A DNA stretch of 64,000 nucleotides from Cellvibrio sp. UBA7671 (GCA_002483145.1 DLHJ01000012.1:323463-387462); one strand, 5' to 3'. Positions 43,516-54,700 are shown, numbered from the stretch's first letter. Translations and numbers: made by a program. The notes: generated by a model from the letters alone, not told the origin.

Positions 43516-44481
43516 ATGTTTGGTCTGTTCAAAAAATCTCCTGCTCAAAAATCCATTCTGTTCTACCGCGATCTCACCGAATACACCGGTGGTCAACAAA
43601 AAGTCATGGATTATTTTTCGCACTTGCGTACAGTTCCGGAATTTTGTGTCGATATTGCTTTTTCTGCCGCGACTCGGTGGGATAGTTGCAATCCCTGGTT
43701 TCCAGAGTATCAATCCACAGCAGTCAACTACGTCCCCGCACATTATGATTATGCGTTTGTTGCTGGCATGGACTGGCTGGTTTACCTCCCCTTGCGGCCA
43801 GAAGGGCAGCCGGTAATCAATTTGATCCAGCATGTGCGTCATGCTGACCCTGCGCACCCACTCTGTGAATTTTTAACCGAACCAGCTGTGCGCATTTGTG
43901 TTTCGCGGGAGGTTGCGGACGCGATTCGCTCAACTGGTCGAGTGAATGGCCCAGTAGTTGTTATTGATAATGGTTTGGCAATTCCCAATATTCCCACACA
44001 GCAAAAACAATATCCGCTATTTATTTTCGGCCCCAAAAATCCTGCAGTAGCGCAGGAATTAACCGATTTGATTCGGGCACAGGGCAAGGATGTTTACTGC
44101 ATTGATCACTGGCTTCCGCGTTTGGATTTGCTGCACACTTTGGCAGCAAGCCGGATTTCACTGCTATTGCCTAGTGCTACGGAAGGTTTTTATTTGCCTG
44201 CGTTAGAATCCATGCGCTATAGCGAGCTCACAATAGTGCCTGATTGTGTTGGCAATCGCAGTTTTTGTCGCAATCGCGAAAATTGTTTATTTCCTGAGTA
44301 CAATAGCGCTGCATTGATGAGTGCAGTGAAAGAGGCTATGGAAATTATTGAGCAGCCTGCAAAGCTCAACACTTTTAAACAGCATTGTGAATCCACACTG
44401 GCTTATCATTCGTTAGCGCGTGAGCGCGATGAGTTTTTAAAGCTCATGCAGCAATTGGATACCTTGTGGGAGCAAATGTAA
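43516..44481 (+). CDS. GT-B fold glycosyltransferase (GT4-like)
   Basis: A 321-residue putative glycosyltransferase. The C-terminal part has the GT4-type nucleotide-sugar motif SATEGFYLPALESMRY (E-x7-E form) followed by IVPDCVGNRSF. The N-terminal half is shorter and more divergent than in typical GT4 enzymes. A run of G (GGGGGG) just before the ATG acts as ribosome site. It starts a series of plus-strand surface-glycan genes. Donor and acceptor are not predictable. Confidence 0.7.
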   Translation: MFGLFKKSPAQKSILFYRDLTEYTGGQQKVMDYFSHLRTVPEFCVDIAFSAATRWDSCNPWFPEYQSTAVNYVPAHYDYAFVAGMDWLVYLPLRPEGQPVINLIQHVRHADPAHPLCEFLTEPAVRICVSREVADAIRSTGRVNGPVVVIDNGLAIPNIPTQQKQYPLFIFGPKNPAVAQELTDLIRAQGKDVYCIDHWLPRLDLLHTLAASRISLLLPSATEGFYLPALESMRYSELTIVPDCVGNRSFCRNRENCLFPEYNSAALMSAVKEAMEIIEQPAKLNTFKQHCESTLAYHSLARERDEFLKLMQQLDTLWEQM

Positions 44482-44500
44482 TTTGTTTCCGCTCTGATAA

Positions 44501-45367
44501 ATGGAAACTGTTTTGAACCCCACAAATACTATTTTGTTAACCGGTCTTCCGCGTGCAGGCACGACTCTCTGCTGCCATATTCTGAACACCTACCCGAATG
44601 TACTTGCGCTACATGAGCCGTTGACACCAAGTGATTTTGATCCCACCTTGGGGCGTAATGCAGCGGTTTCACAAATTTCCCGTTTCGCGCAGCAAAGTCG
44701 GGTTAGCGCCTGGGTTGATGGTGTGGTAGTCAGCCGCCAGAAGGATGGGAAAGTGCCTGAAAATCCGGTGGCGCAGGTGGCGGGACGCGATGGTTTGCGC
44801 CCAATTGATGTGAGTATGGGACAAATTGATGTGCGCCATCAGCTGCAGGATGAGCACTTTACTTTGGTGATCAAACACAACGCACTATTCACTGCCTTAT
44901 TGCCAGAGTTGAATAACACATTGCCAGTGTACGGCATAGTGCGCAACCCACTCGCAGTATTGGCAAGCTGGAATCAAGTGGATTTACCGGTTAACCAAGG
45001 CCACATTCCAGCGGGAGAAATGTTTGATCCTGCGCTAAAGTCGCAGCTTGCACAAATAGGCGATCGGCTGCAGCGCCAACTGCATATTCTCGAATGGTTT
45101 TGTCGCCAATATGCCGATCATTTAGCCGGGCGCATTTTGCGCTACGAGGATTTTGTTATCAATCCCCATTCTGTGGGTAACCTGTTGCAGTTATCTTCCA
45201 GCTTTCCCATAAGTCATGGGCAGCGCAGCAGCCGCAATACTGGCTACGATCTCGCACAAATGGAAGTGTTTTATCAGAATCTGCGTGGATTTGGAGATGC
45301 GTTGCCCTATTTCTACCCGCCAGCACAACTGGATGAATTGATGGATAACATCAGGGGCTCGATGTGA
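44501..45367 (+). CDS. Sulfotransferase family protein 1
   Basis: A 288-residue predicted PAPS-dependent sulfotransferase. The 5'-phosphosulfate loop is TGLPRAGTTLCCHIL, and a later VRNPLAVLASWNQ is the likely 3'-phosphate-binding site. It probably adds sulfate to a sugar of the surface polymer made here. It lies 19 nt after the glycosyltransferase and overlaps the next sulfotransferase at ATGTGA. Confidence 0.82.
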   Translation: METVLNPTNTILLTGLPRAGTTLCCHILNTYPNVLALHEPLTPSDFDPTLGRNAAVSQISRFAQQSRVSAWVDGVVVSRQKDGKVPENPVAQVAGRDGLRPIDVSMGQIDVRHQLQDEHFTLVIKHNALFTALLPELNNTLPVYGIVRNPLAVLASWNQVDLPVNQGHIPAGEMFDPALKSQLAQIGDRLQRQLHILEWFCRQYADHLAGRILRYEDFVINPHSVGNLLQLSSSFPISHGQRSSRNTGYDLAQMEVFYQNLRGFGDALPYFYPPAQLDELMDNIRGSM

Positions 45368-46134
45368 AGTCCCTCGCTTTTATGATTATCGGTGTGCAAA
45401 AAGGCGGCACCACTGCCCTTAGCCATTTTTTGGCGCAGCATCCCGATATCGGCATGGCGACAACAAAAGAGGTGCATCTCTTTGATGCGCCTGACTTTGA
45501 TCCTGCATGGTCTGTGGCGGAGATAAACGAGCGCTATCAGCCCTATTTTTTGGGTATGGAGCAGCGTGCCATTCTCGGTGAGGCGACACCGATCTATATC
45601 GCTTGGCAGGAAATCATTCCTGAATTAAAACGCTACAACCCGCAACTAAAAGTTATTGTGTTGCTGCGCGATCCGGTAGAGCGCGCGCTTTCTCAGTACG
45701 CAATGGAGTTTGTGCGCAATAAAGAGGCTCGGCCACTATGGCTTGCTCTCTTGTTGGAAGGCGCGCGCCTGCTTCGCGATAAGTCGCGCGCACCTTTGGG
45801 GGCACGCCGCTGCCATTCCTATCGTACCAGGGGTGAGTATGTTGAGCAGTTGGAGCACTTGCGTCGCTACTTCCCCGATAGCCAGATATTGGTTATAGAC
45901 AATAGCGAGCTTATCGGCCAGCACGACCAGACGCTGGTGCGAGTCTATGATTTTCTTGGCGTTCCGGTAGTGGATCTGCCCGCATCCGAGCGGGTATTTA
46001 GCGGTGATTATGATAGAGCTCGCTATCCAATGTGCCGTTGGTTGCTGGGATGTTGGTATCGTTTTGCTAATCGCCGCTTAAAAAGTCTATTAAGCGACAT
46101 GGGCTATAGCCCCAACTGGCCATGGCTGCGATAA
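45364..46134 (+). CDS. Sulfotransferase family protein 2 (heparan-type)
   Basis: A 256-residue sulfotransferase. FMIIGVQKGGTTALSHFLAQHPDI is the PAPS 5'-loop in the form seen in heparan-sulfate-type enzymes, and VIVLLRDPVERALSQYAMEF is the 3'-phosphate site. YRTRGEYVEQLEHLRRYFP continues the family pattern. The GTG start overlaps the stop of the preceding gene, so the two are coupled. Substrate is probably a glycan, unknown. Confidence 0.86.
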   Translation: MKSLAFMIIGVQKGGTTALSHFLAQHPDIGMATTKEVHLFDAPDFDPAWSVAEINERYQPYFLGMEQRAILGEATPIYIAWQEIIPELKRYNPQLKVIVLLRDPVERALSQYAMEFVRNKEARPLWLALLLEGARLLRDKSRAPLGARRCHSYRTRGEYVEQLEHLRRYFPDSQILVIDNSELIGQHDQTLVRVYDFLGVPVVDLPASERVFSGDYDRARYPMCRWLLGCWYRFANRRLKSLLSDMGYSPNWPWLR

Positions 46135-46220
46135 TCCCAGTCCTTGTGGAGGGGAGCTGTATGGCACCCCTGTTAGTATTGCCTGACTAAGGGTAATAGT
46201 TTTTCAAAAGGTTTGAATCT

Positions 46221-47132
46221 ATGTCGCAAGACACCCTCAATACAAAGCTGCCGCGTCGCAAAGGTATAGTGCTCGCTGGTGGCTCGGGAACACGTTTGTA
46301 TCCCCTCACCAAAGCGATCAGTAAACAAATCGTGCCTATTTACGACAAGCCGATGATTTATTATCCACTTACCACCCTGATGTTGGCAGGTATTCGCGAT
46401 ATATTAATTATTTCCACGCCGCGCGATCTTCCTACCTACCGCGAATTGCTTGGAGACGGTGCTGATTGGGGCTTGACGATTTCCTACGCTGAACAACCTT
46501 CACCCGATGGCCTCGCGCAGGCGTTCATCATTGGCGAAGAATTTATCGGTACAGATAATTGCGCGCTGGTATTGGGCGATAACATTTATTACTCCCACGA
46601 TTTTTCATCATTATTACAAAAGGCCGATGCGCGCACAGCGGGCGCCACCGTTTTTGGCTATCACGTCGATGATGCGCGTGCTTACGGCGTAGTGGAATTT
46701 GCCGATGATGGCACTGTGTTGTCGATTGAAGAAAAACCGCACAAACCAAAATCCAAATATGCCGTCACTGGTTTGTATTTTTACGATAACCGTGTCATCG
46801 ACATCGCAAAATCCATTAAGCCATCTGCGCGTGGTGAATTGGAAATTACCGACGTCAATAAAAAATATTTGGAGTTAGGTGAATTAACGGTTGAACTGCT
46901 TGGGCGCGGCGCCGCTTGGTTGGATACGGGTACGCACGATAATTTGCTCGCCGCCAGCCAATTTATCCAAACTATCGAAAAGCGTCAGGGTTTAAAAGTG
47001 GCATGCCCGGAAGAAATCGCGTTTCGCATGGGATATATCGACAAAGACCAGTTAATCAATCTCGCAAAGCCCTTGCTCAAAAGCGGTTACGGTGAGTACT
47101 TGATGAATATTCTTGAAGACCGGGTGTTTTAA
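46221..47132 (+). CDS. rmlA: Glucose-1-phosphate thymidylyltransferase RmlA
   Basis: A 303-residue enzyme forming dTDP-glucose from dTTP and glucose-1-phosphate, first step to dTDP-L-rhamnose. Signature [19 protein letters not shown] and [12 protein letters not shown] are exact family hallmarks; VLGDNIYY and EITDVN are also present. It begins the rmlACDB run; the stop overlaps the rmlC start by one base. dTDP-rhamnose would feed the glycosyltransferases nearby. Confidence 0.97.
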   Translation: MSQDTLNTKLPRRKGIVLAGGSGTRLYPLTKAISKQIVPIYDKPMIYYPLTTLMLAGIRDILIISTPRDLPTYRELLGDGADWGLTISYAEQPSPDGLAQAFIIGEEFIGTDNCALVLGDNIYYSHDFSSLLQKADARTAGATVFGYHVDDARAYGVVEFADDGTVLSIEEKPHKPKSKYAVTGLYFYDNRVIDIAKSIKPSARGELEITDVNKKYLELGELTVELLGRGAAWLDTGTHDNLLAASQFIQTIEKRQGLKVACPEEIAFRMGYIDKDQLINLAKPLLKSGYGEYLMNILEDRVF

Positions 47133-47680
47133 TGGAAGTAATAGTAACAGCGATTCCCGATGTGCTCTTATTTAAGCCGAAAGTGTTTGGTGATGAGCGC
47201 GGCTTTTTTATGGAAACGTTTCGCGCAAGCTGGTTTAGCGAGCGCGATATCAACGCTCACTTTGTGCAAGATAATCACAGCTCGTCAGCGCGCGGTGTGT
47301 TGCGTGGCCTGCATTATCAGATAAAAAATCCGCAGGGGAAGCTCGTACGTGTGACAGCGGGTGAAGTTTACGACGTGGCTGTTGATTTGCGCAAAAGCTC
47401 GCCGACTTTTGGTCAATCAGTCGGTGTCTATTTATCAGCCCAAAACAAAAATATTTTTTGGATACCACCTGGTTTTGCGCATGGTTTTTTAGTGCTCAGC
47501 GAACACGCTGAATTTAATTATAAATGCACAGAATATTATGCGCCCGAACACGATAGATCACTTTTGTGGAATGATCCGGCTCTGGGAATTGAATGGCCGC
47601 TCGGCGAAATCAGTGCGCCAGTTTTGTCGGCAAAAGATCAGGCGGCGTTGCCACTTGTTCAGGCTGAGGTGTTTGCATGA
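47132..47680 (+). CDS. rmlC: dTDP-4-dehydrorhamnose 3,5-epimerase RmlC
   Basis: A 182-residue cupin-fold epimerase. GDERGFFMETFRASWF, QDNHSSSARGVLRGLHYQ (with the catalytic His) and FWIPPGFAHGFLVLSE are family motifs. It catalyses the third step of dTDP-rhamnose synthesis. It overlaps rmlA and rmlD. Confidence 0.97.
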   Translation: MEVIVTAIPDVLLFKPKVFGDERGFFMETFRASWFSERDINAHFVQDNHSSSARGVLRGLHYQIKNPQGKLVRVTAGEVYDVAVDLRKSSPTFGQSVGVYLSAQNKNIFWIPPGFAHGFLVLSEHAEFNYKCTEYYAPEHDRSLLWNDPALGIEWPLGEISAPVLSAKDQAALPLVQAEVFA

Positions 47681-48591
47681 GCCTGAGCGATAAGCACATG
47701 AAGGTATTGATTACCGGTGCAAACGGCCAGTTGGGTTACGCACTACAAAAAACAGCGCCCGCTGTTATCGGTGCAGAAAAAATGCTCCTGCAATTAATTC
47801 CTGTTGCACGTACAGAATTTGATTTGGCGCAACCAGAATCTTTGCTGGCAAGATTGGATACCTATCAGCCTGACGCCATTATCAACGCTGCAGCCTATAC
47901 GGCGGTTGATAAAGCTGAAGCAAATCAAGAGTTGGCGCAGTGCATTAATGCCACTGCGGTAAGTGCTATTGCGCAATGGTGCGAGCAGAAAAAAATTCCA
48001 CTCATTCAAGTCTCTACCGATTTTGTTTTTGATGGGAAAAAATCGTCGCCATATCAGCCAGACGACAAAACTAATCCACTTGGTGTCTACGCACAGACCA
48101 AGCTTGCTGGCGAGCTTGCTGCCTTGGAGAATTGCTCCACGAGCTATATCGTTCGCACCGGTTGGGTCTATTGTGAACATGGTGCCAATTTTGTAAAAAC
48201 CATGTTGCGGTTAGCTGCAGAGCGGGAAACTTTGGGTGTGGTCGCTGATCAAGTCGGCACACCTACCTATGCGATCCATCTTGCACAAATGATATGGCAA
48301 TTATTGGTGCAGCGCCCCACGCAAAAAATATTTCATTGTTCCGATGCAGGTGTTGCCAGTTGGTATGACTTTGCAGTGGCAATTTTTGCCGAAGCTAAAG
48401 CGGTGGGACTGCTGGAAAAGGTTCCCCATGTGAAACCTATTGCTACCAGCGATTATCCAACACCTGCGCAGCGCCCATTTTATAGTGTGTTAGATAAACA
48501 AATCACTTGGAGCATTTTAGGCATATCTCCCTGTCACTGGCAGAGCGCTGTAGCCTCTATGTTGGCTGCCTACAAAAAACAACAGAGATAA
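47677..48591 (+). CDS. rmlD: dTDP-4-dehydrorhamnose reductase RmlD
   Basis: A 304-residue NAD(P)-dependent reductase that completes dTDP-L-rhamnose. Motifs are ITGANGQLGYAL (nucleotide binding), INAAAYTAVDKAE, VSTDFVFDG and YAQTKLAGE with the catalytic Tyr-x3-Lys. The ATG at 47677 overlaps the rmlC stop; an ATG at 47698 (MKVLITGANG) is a strong alternative. A 60-nt gap follows before rmlB. Confidence 0.95.
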   Translation: MSLSDKHMKVLITGANGQLGYALQKTAPAVIGAEKMLLQLIPVARTEFDLAQPESLLARLDTYQPDAIINAAAYTAVDKAEANQELAQCINATAVSAIAQWCEQKKIPLIQVSTDFVFDGKKSSPYQPDDKTNPLGVYAQTKLAGELAALENCSTSYIVRTGWVYCEHGANFVKTMLRLAAERETLGVVADQVGTPTYAIHLAQMIWQLLVQRPTQKIFHCSDAGVASWYDFAVAIFAEAKAVGLLEKVPHVKPIATSDYPTPAQRPFYSVLDKQITWSILGISPCHWQSAVASMLAAYKKQQR

Positions 48592-48651
48592 CAGGTATAG
48601 TGGACTAACCTAATCATTTTTTAATACGAACGGCACTTAATACTGAAACCT

Positions 48652-49710
48652 ATGAAAAATATTCTGATCACCGGCGGTGCCGGGTTTATTGGCAGTAATT
48701 TTTGCCATTACTGGGCTACACGGTATCCCGATGACAAGTTAGTCGTATTAGATCTTTTGACTTACGCTGGGCATCGTGAGCATTTGGCATCACTTGAAAA
48801 AAATAACGGGCTTGTGTTTATTCAGGGTGACATTGGTGACAAAGCGTTAGTAGAAAAATTATTTAGCAATTATATGATCAACTGTGTTGTGCATTTCGCT
48901 GCCGAGTCGCATGTGGATCGGTCTATTGATGGGCCTGACGCGTTTATCCAAACCAATATTGTGGGTACGCATAACTTACTCAAAGCAGCCAAAAAGTATT
49001 GGTTGGACGCAGGTATTACTGAGCACCACTTTCACCACGTCTCTACCGATGAAGTCTATGGTTCACTTGAGACGGATGCGCCCGCATTTACTGAATCGAC
49101 ACCCTTTGCTCCCAATTCGCCATACTCAGCGTCCAAGGCTGCTTCAGATCATCTGGTGCGCGCCTATCACCATACCTATGGGTTAAAGGTTACCACCAGT
49201 AATTGCTCCAATAATTATGGGCCTTATCAAGACAGTGAAAAATTGATTCCGCTTATTATCCAAAATATTTTATTGGGTAAATCTTTGCCGATTTATGGTG
49301 ATGGCAAAAATATTCGTGATTGGTTATATGTTGAAGATCACTGCCGTGCTATTGATTTGATTCTGACTAAAGGTGTTGTGGGTGAGGTCTACAATGTGGG
49401 TGGTGAAAATGAGTGGCGCAACATTGATATAGTGAATTTAATTTGTGAGCAAGTCGATGCCGCTTTACTGGCAGAGCCGCAGTTACTGACGGCTTATCCC
49501 AATACACCTTGTGCCTCAGGCGGTCTCGCAAAAAGCCTAATTACCTTTGTTAAAGATCGCCCTGGACATGACCGACGCTATGCGATTGATCCAAGTAAGT
49601 GCCATGCCCAGCTTGGTTATCACCCGCAGGAAAGTTTTGAAACCGGCATTGTCAAAACAATTCTCTGGATGCTGCACAATCAAAAAAAAATTCAAGGTAC
49701 ATTGGGCTGA
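48652..49710 (+). CDS. rmlB: dTDP-glucose 4,6-dehydratase RmlB
   Basis: A 352-residue short-chain dehydrogenase-type enzyme for the second step of dTDP-rhamnose synthesis. Motifs are ITGGAGFIGSNF (NAD binding), HFAAESHVDRSI, VSTDEVYGSL and YSASKAASDHLVRAY with the catalytic Tyr and Lys. NCSNNYGPYQ and YGDGKNIRDWLYVEDHC complete the family pattern. It precedes the exporter genes directly. Confidence 0.97.
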   Translation: MKNILITGGAGFIGSNFCHYWATRYPDDKLVVLDLLTYAGHREHLASLEKNNGLVFIQGDIGDKALVEKLFSNYMINCVVHFAAESHVDRSIDGPDAFIQTNIVGTHNLLKAAKKYWLDAGITEHHFHHVSTDEVYGSLETDAPAFTESTPFAPNSPYSASKAASDHLVRAYHHTYGLKVTTSNCSNNYGPYQDSEKLIPLIIQNILLGKSLPIYGDGKNIRDWLYVEDHCRAIDLILTKGVVGEVYNVGGENEWRNIDIVNLICEQVDAALLAEPQLLTAYPNTPCASGGLAKSLITFVKDRPGHDRRYAIDPSKCHAQLGYHPQESFETGIVKTILWMLHNQKKIQGTLG

Positions 49711-49713
49711 TCT

Positions 49714-50505
49714 ATGTTTACTCAGGCATGGAAACATAAGACGCTAATTTGGCAATTGCTACGGCGCGATATTCAATCGCGTTATCGCGGTTCGGTATTG
49801 GGTTTACTTTGGTCATTGGGTACACCAATGATTATGTTGGCGATTTATACGTTTGTTTTTCAGTACATTTTTAAATCGCGCTGGAATGATTCGGCAGGCG
49901 ATACCACACTCAGTTTTGCGATAGTGCTATTTCTCGGCTTAAGTATTCATGGCTTGCTAGCGGAGATACTAACCAAATCGCCAGTGCTTATTACTGGGAA
50001 CCCAAATTTTGTTAAGAAAATTGTTTTCCCATTAGAACTGCTCTCCTGGATTACATTGTTCGGTGCAATTTTTACCTTCCTTATTAGTTTTGGTTTGTTG
50101 CTGTTATTTATTTTGATTGAATTGCGGTCAATTCCGCTGACCGCACTATTGTTGCCCATTATATTGCTTCCTTATTTATTGCTGTTGTTGGGGCTCTCTT
50201 GGATACTCGCGGCGCTGGGCGTTTACTTGCGTGATATACAGCAAATCACAGGCACACTGGCTACGCTCATGCTGTTTTTAAGTCCGATATTTTATTCAGT
50301 TAATATTTTGCCAGAAAATATGCAGATGCTTATTTTTATTAATCCCTTGTCATTTGTGGTTGAGTCTGCTCGTGCAGTGTTGATTTATGGCAAGTTGCCT
50401 GATTTTGTTGGGCTCGCGATCTATTCTTTTGTCTCGATGGGTGTGGCTGCCTTGGGTTATGTTTTCTTTCGCAAGGTCCGCCCCGGCTTTGCAGATGTAC
50501 TGTAG
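49714..50505 (+). CDS. wzm: ABC polysaccharide exporter permease (Wzm-like)
   Basis: A 263-residue ABC-2 type permease with about six membrane helices. LIWQLLRRDIQSRYRGSVLGLLWSLGTP is the typical N-terminus of O-antigen/capsule permeases. It pairs with the ATPase that follows 9 nt later to export a polymer made on an undecaprenyl carrier. The start is 3 nt after the rmlB stop. Confidence 0.93.
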   Translation: MFTQAWKHKTLIWQLLRRDIQSRYRGSVLGLLWSLGTPMIMLAIYTFVFQYIFKSRWNDSAGDTTLSFAIVLFLGLSIHGLLAEILTKSPVLITGNPNFVKKIVFPLELLSWITLFGAIFTFLISFGLLLLFILIELRSIPLTALLLPIILLPYLLLLLGLSWILAALGVYLRDIQQITGTLATLMLFLSPIFYSVNILPENMQMLIFINPLSFVVESARAVLIYGKLPDFVGLAIYSFVSMGVAALGYVFFRKVRPGFADVL

Positions 50506-50514
50506 GTTGCGATT

Positions 50515-51744
50515 ATGATTAGGGTGAGCAACATTTCAAAAACCTATCTTGTCTGGCGCACCCCGTTTAGCCGTTTGTTTGTGCCCTTGGTAATTCGCCT
50601 ATTGCGATTATTTTTTCCTGCCTATTGTGATGCGTTATTGCAGCGCGCTTGCCAATCTATTCGCGCTTTGGAGCAAGTGGATTTTTGTGTGCAGGAAGGC
50701 GAGAGCCTCGGTATTATCGGTTTAAATGGCAGCGGCAAAAGTACCCTTCTACAAATTATCGCGGGCACTCTACAGCCTACTACCGGCAGTGTAGAGGTGA
50801 AAGGACGAATTGCTGCCCTATTGGAATTAGGTAGCGGTTTTGATCCGGAGTTTACCGGGCGTGAAAATGTATATATCAATGCTTCCATCCTTGGGCTGAC
50901 GCGCCGTGAAATTGATGCGCGTTACGATGCGATTGTAGCATTTGCGGATATCGGTGATTTTATTGATCGTCCGGTCAAAACCTATAGTTCCGGTATGATG
51001 GTGCGTCTAGCGTTTGCAGTGCAAGTCCATGTAGAGCCTGATGTATTAATTGTCGATGAGGCCTTGTCGGTAGGTGATGCTCGTTTTCAAGCAAAGGCGC
51101 TCACTAAAATTGAAGAAATTTTAAGGCGTGGCACCACATTATTATTTGTGGGACACGATCTCAGTGCGGTTCGTTCTTTTTGCAATCAGGCCATGTTATT
51201 AGATAAAGGGCGAGTTATTAAGTCTGGCATTCCAGATGATGTTATCGCTGATTATTTATATATTGTACAAAAAGATCGTGTTGCAGAACTGGGCAATGGC
51301 TTGGAACTTAAGCGCAAAGGAAAAGGTTTTGTGCTGCAGGGCTTTGATATTGTTGACGCGTACTTTGTGGGTAAGGAGCAGCACGCCACGTTGGGTTTTG
51401 GTATGCAGTTGACTCTGCTGGTTGATATCCAGATGACCGCCATTATGGCGGCGCCATTTTTGATTGTCGATATTATCGACAATCGTGGCATGCAGCTCAC
51501 GGGTAAGCGCATTGCTGTTCCCCAATTTGAAGGCGTGCGACAAGTTGCGATAAATATGCATTGTAGTTTTCAAAAAGGTATTTATCGCGTGCGTCTGCGT
51601 TTGGTAAATGCGCCAAGCCTTGAGCAAACATTGTTAATAGGCCGTTACGAAGATTTGTTGTCGATTGAAATGATTGAAGATGTGCGCGATCAATTTACTG
51701 GATTATTCCCCATACCGATGGATGTCGTTTGGGTAACACGTTAA
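50515..51744 (+). CDS. wzt: ABC polysaccharide exporter ATPase with glycan-binding C-terminus (Wzt-like)
   Basis: A 409-residue ATPase. Walker A is GLNGSGKST, the signature KTYSSGMMVRLAF, and Walker B VLIVDEALSVGD. After about residue 270 there is an extra beta-sandwich (FDIVDAYFVGKEQHATLGFGMQL to the end) like the Wzt carbohydrate-binding domain, which recognises the finished non-reducing end of an O-polysaccharide. So the exported polymer may carry a chain-ending modification, perhaps sulfate or an acyl group. That is inference. Confidence 0.92.
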   Translation: MIRVSNISKTYLVWRTPFSRLFVPLVIRLLRLFFPAYCDALLQRACQSIRALEQVDFCVQEGESLGIIGLNGSGKSTLLQIIAGTLQPTTGSVEVKGRIAALLELGSGFDPEFTGRENVYINASILGLTRREIDARYDAIVAFADIGDFIDRPVKTYSSGMMVRLAFAVQVHVEPDVLIVDEALSVGDARFQAKALTKIEEILRRGTTLLFVGHDLSAVRSFCNQAMLLDKGRVIKSGIPDDVIADYLYIVQKDRVAELGNGLELKRKGKGFVLQGFDIVDAYFVGKEQHATLGFGMQLTLLVDIQMTAIMAAPFLIVDIIDNRGMQLTGKRIAVPQFEGVRQVAINMHCSFQKGIYRVRLRLVNAPSLEQTLLIGRYEDLLSIEMIEDVRDQFTGLFPIPMDVVWVTR

Positions 51745-51779
51745 CCTGATATCATCGTTTTTTATTGCCGAGATTGCTT

Positions 51780-54700
51780 GTGATTAAAGCCAAGAGATTA
51801 ATTGTTTTGTTAGGCATGCATCGCAGTGGCACCAGTGCTGTGATGAATGCATTGGCCTGCATGGGTGTAAGTCTAGGCGATAATTTATTGCCAGCAGGAA
51901 AAGACAACCCAAAAGGTTTTTTTGAAGACAAATCTATTAATGATTTGAATATCGAAATGCTTGATGTAATTGGGCAGGACTGGTTCAGTCTATCGCTGGT
52001 GACAGATGCTCAGGTGGAGCAATTAGTTAATGCAGGCTATTTAGAAAAGGCCGTAGATTTATTGCGTGCAAAAATGGTTGGGCATGAGCTGTTCGGCTTT
52101 AAGGATCCGCGTGTTTCTAAATTGTTAAAGTTTTGGGTGAAGGTATTTGCATTGCTGGAATGTGAAACCCAATATGTGCTTTGCTTGCGTCATCCATTGA
52201 GTGTTGCCAATTCAATTCTAAAACGTAATAAAACTCCCATACGCAAGGGCTATCTACTCTGGCTGAGTTATAATCTGGCGATACTCACCCAGCACTTATC
52301 TACGTCGCTTGTTGCACTTGATTATGATCAGCTAATGGAGTCGCCGGAAGCGCAACTGGAGTACCTTGCACAGCAACTGAACCTGAACATTCAACCAGAT
52401 TTGGCTGCTCGCTTTGTTGAAGAGTTCCTGGACGATAATTTACGCCATACCACTTTTTCAGCTCTTGATTTAAAACATGATTGGCAATGCCCACCTGCTG
52501 TGATTTCCGCTTATGACATAAGCCATGGTTTGCTGTTGGTAGATAATCAACCAGCGATTGCCCGTTTTAATGAATTGTATTTCGCGCAAAAACAGCAATT
52601 GGATGAAGAGTTTTTATTGCTCGATCAAATTGAAAAAGCCGCGATAGATTATGTTTATGCCAATGAAAACGTTTCCGGTTTAAAGCAGCTGGTTGAAGAG
52701 CGCACGCAGTGGGCAAGGTCATTAGAGCAGCAAGTTAATGAAAGAACCGAATGGGCTAAATCTTTAGAGGAACAGGTGGAGGTGCGTACACTCTGGGCAA
52801 AATCCTTAGAAGAGCAGGTGGATGAACGTACGCGCTGGGCAATCAACCTCGAACAGCAGGTTGAGGAAAGAACCCGATGGGCTAAATCGCTCGAATTGCA
52901 GGCTGAAGAGCGAACCCGCTGGGCAAAAGATCTTGAGCAGCAAGTGGAGGAGCGAACCCGCTGGGCAAAAGATCTTGAGCAGCAAGTGGAGGAGCGAACC
53001 CAATGGGCCAAATCTTTGGATCAGCAGTTAGCGCTTATGCGCAGCAGTGAATCTCGTTTGCGTGAAGACATAATATCGGCGCAAGAAAATATTGCACAGC
53101 TGAACGATAAAAACAGTCAGTTACATCAACGCTTGCAGGATACAAACGAGCAATTACTTATCACGCAACAAAAACTGGATTTACAAATCCAACATTTAGA
53201 TTCGCAAATTTCTGTTAATAAAAATCTGGAGTATCAACTGAAGGACTTACAATCGGATTACAAACGGGTCATCAATTCGCGCTCGTGGAAAATCACTCGC
53301 CCCTTGCGTGTTGTCGGACGCCTGTTGCGTGGGGAGACCGGCTCGGTTATCACATCGCTTAAGCCGCGTTTGCAGCGCTTGGCGCGCAATACATACCACC
53401 GCTTGCCGTTGAATTCGCATATTAAAAATGCCTTGGCAGGTTGTATTTATCGCATTGCCGGTTCGATGTTTGAAGGCGTAGTACATTATGAAATGTGGCG
53501 TCGCAGCGGCAAGCCGAACTTACCTGCGGTTGCCATTCAGGGTGTTATTGCCCCCGATGACATGCAATCGGTACTAAATAGCTTGGTCTTGCCCGTATCA
53601 TCGGCGCCCTTGGTGTCAGTGGTTATTCCTAGCTACGGCAACTTACCGGTGACGCTCACCTGTTTGGCATCTATTGCACGTCATAAACCGAAAGCAACAA
53701 TTGAAGTGATTGTGATGGAGGATCATTCCCCCGATCACGAGATTCATTGTTTGCAGCAGGTGCAGGGGCTGCGTTACGAGGTCAATCCACACAACCTCGG
53801 GTTTATCCGTTCGTGCAATCGCTCAGTGTCGCTGGCCAAGGGTGAATATATTTATTTGCTGAATAACGATACTGAAGTGACCGAGGGATGGTTGGATAAA
53901 TTGTTGGAAGTGTTTGCGAGTCATTCTGATTGCGGCATGGTGGGATCAAAGCTGGTGTATCCCGATGGGCGCTTGCAAGAAGCTGGTGGTATTTTATGGC
54001 GCGATGGTTCCGCGTGGAATTACGGCCGTATTCAAGATCCATCCCAACCACAATTTAATTATTTGAAAGAGGTGGACTATTCTTCTGGCGCCTCCCTGCT
54101 GATCAAGAAAAAGTTGTTTATCGAGTTGGGATTGTTTGATGAGCGCTATGTGCCCGCATATTGTGAAGATTCGGATTTGGCCTTCAAGGTGCGCGCCGCT
54201 GGATTAAAACTTTACTACCAGCCGGCATCAGTAATTGTCCATTACGAGGGAGTATCCAATGGCACCGATGTGCATGGTGGCGGCGTCAAGTCGTATCAAT
54301 TGGAAAACCAGAAGAAATTTTTTGAAAAATGGCAAAGTGTATTGAGCCAACATCCCGAGAATGCCCAGCGGGTATTTGCTGCGCGCGATAAATCCCTGGC
54401 TAAGCCCTGCATTGTTATTGTCGATCACTATGTGCCGCGCCCGGATCGTGATGCAGGCTCGCGCACCATGGTGGCATTTATCCAAACCTTGCTAAACATG
54501 AATTGCAATGTGAAATTCTGGCCAGATAATTTGTGGTTTGATCCCGAATACACACCGCAATTGCAGCAGTTGGGTGTGGAGGTTATTTATGGCAGTGATT
54601 ATGTCGGTAAGTTCGAAGACTGGATTCGTTCAGCAGAAGGGCAGGTGACTCAGGTACTGTTGAGTCGGCCGCATATCGCAATTAATTATTTGGATACGCT

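Noticed and set aside
52655..53011. Antisense open frame with repeated [14 protein letters not shown] units
   Set aside because: It is the reverse-strand shadow of the 42-bp coiled-coil repeats in the giant fusion gene.
52692..53027. Possible CRISPR array
   Set aside because: The 42-bp units are directly tandem with no spacers and code an in-frame coiled coil.
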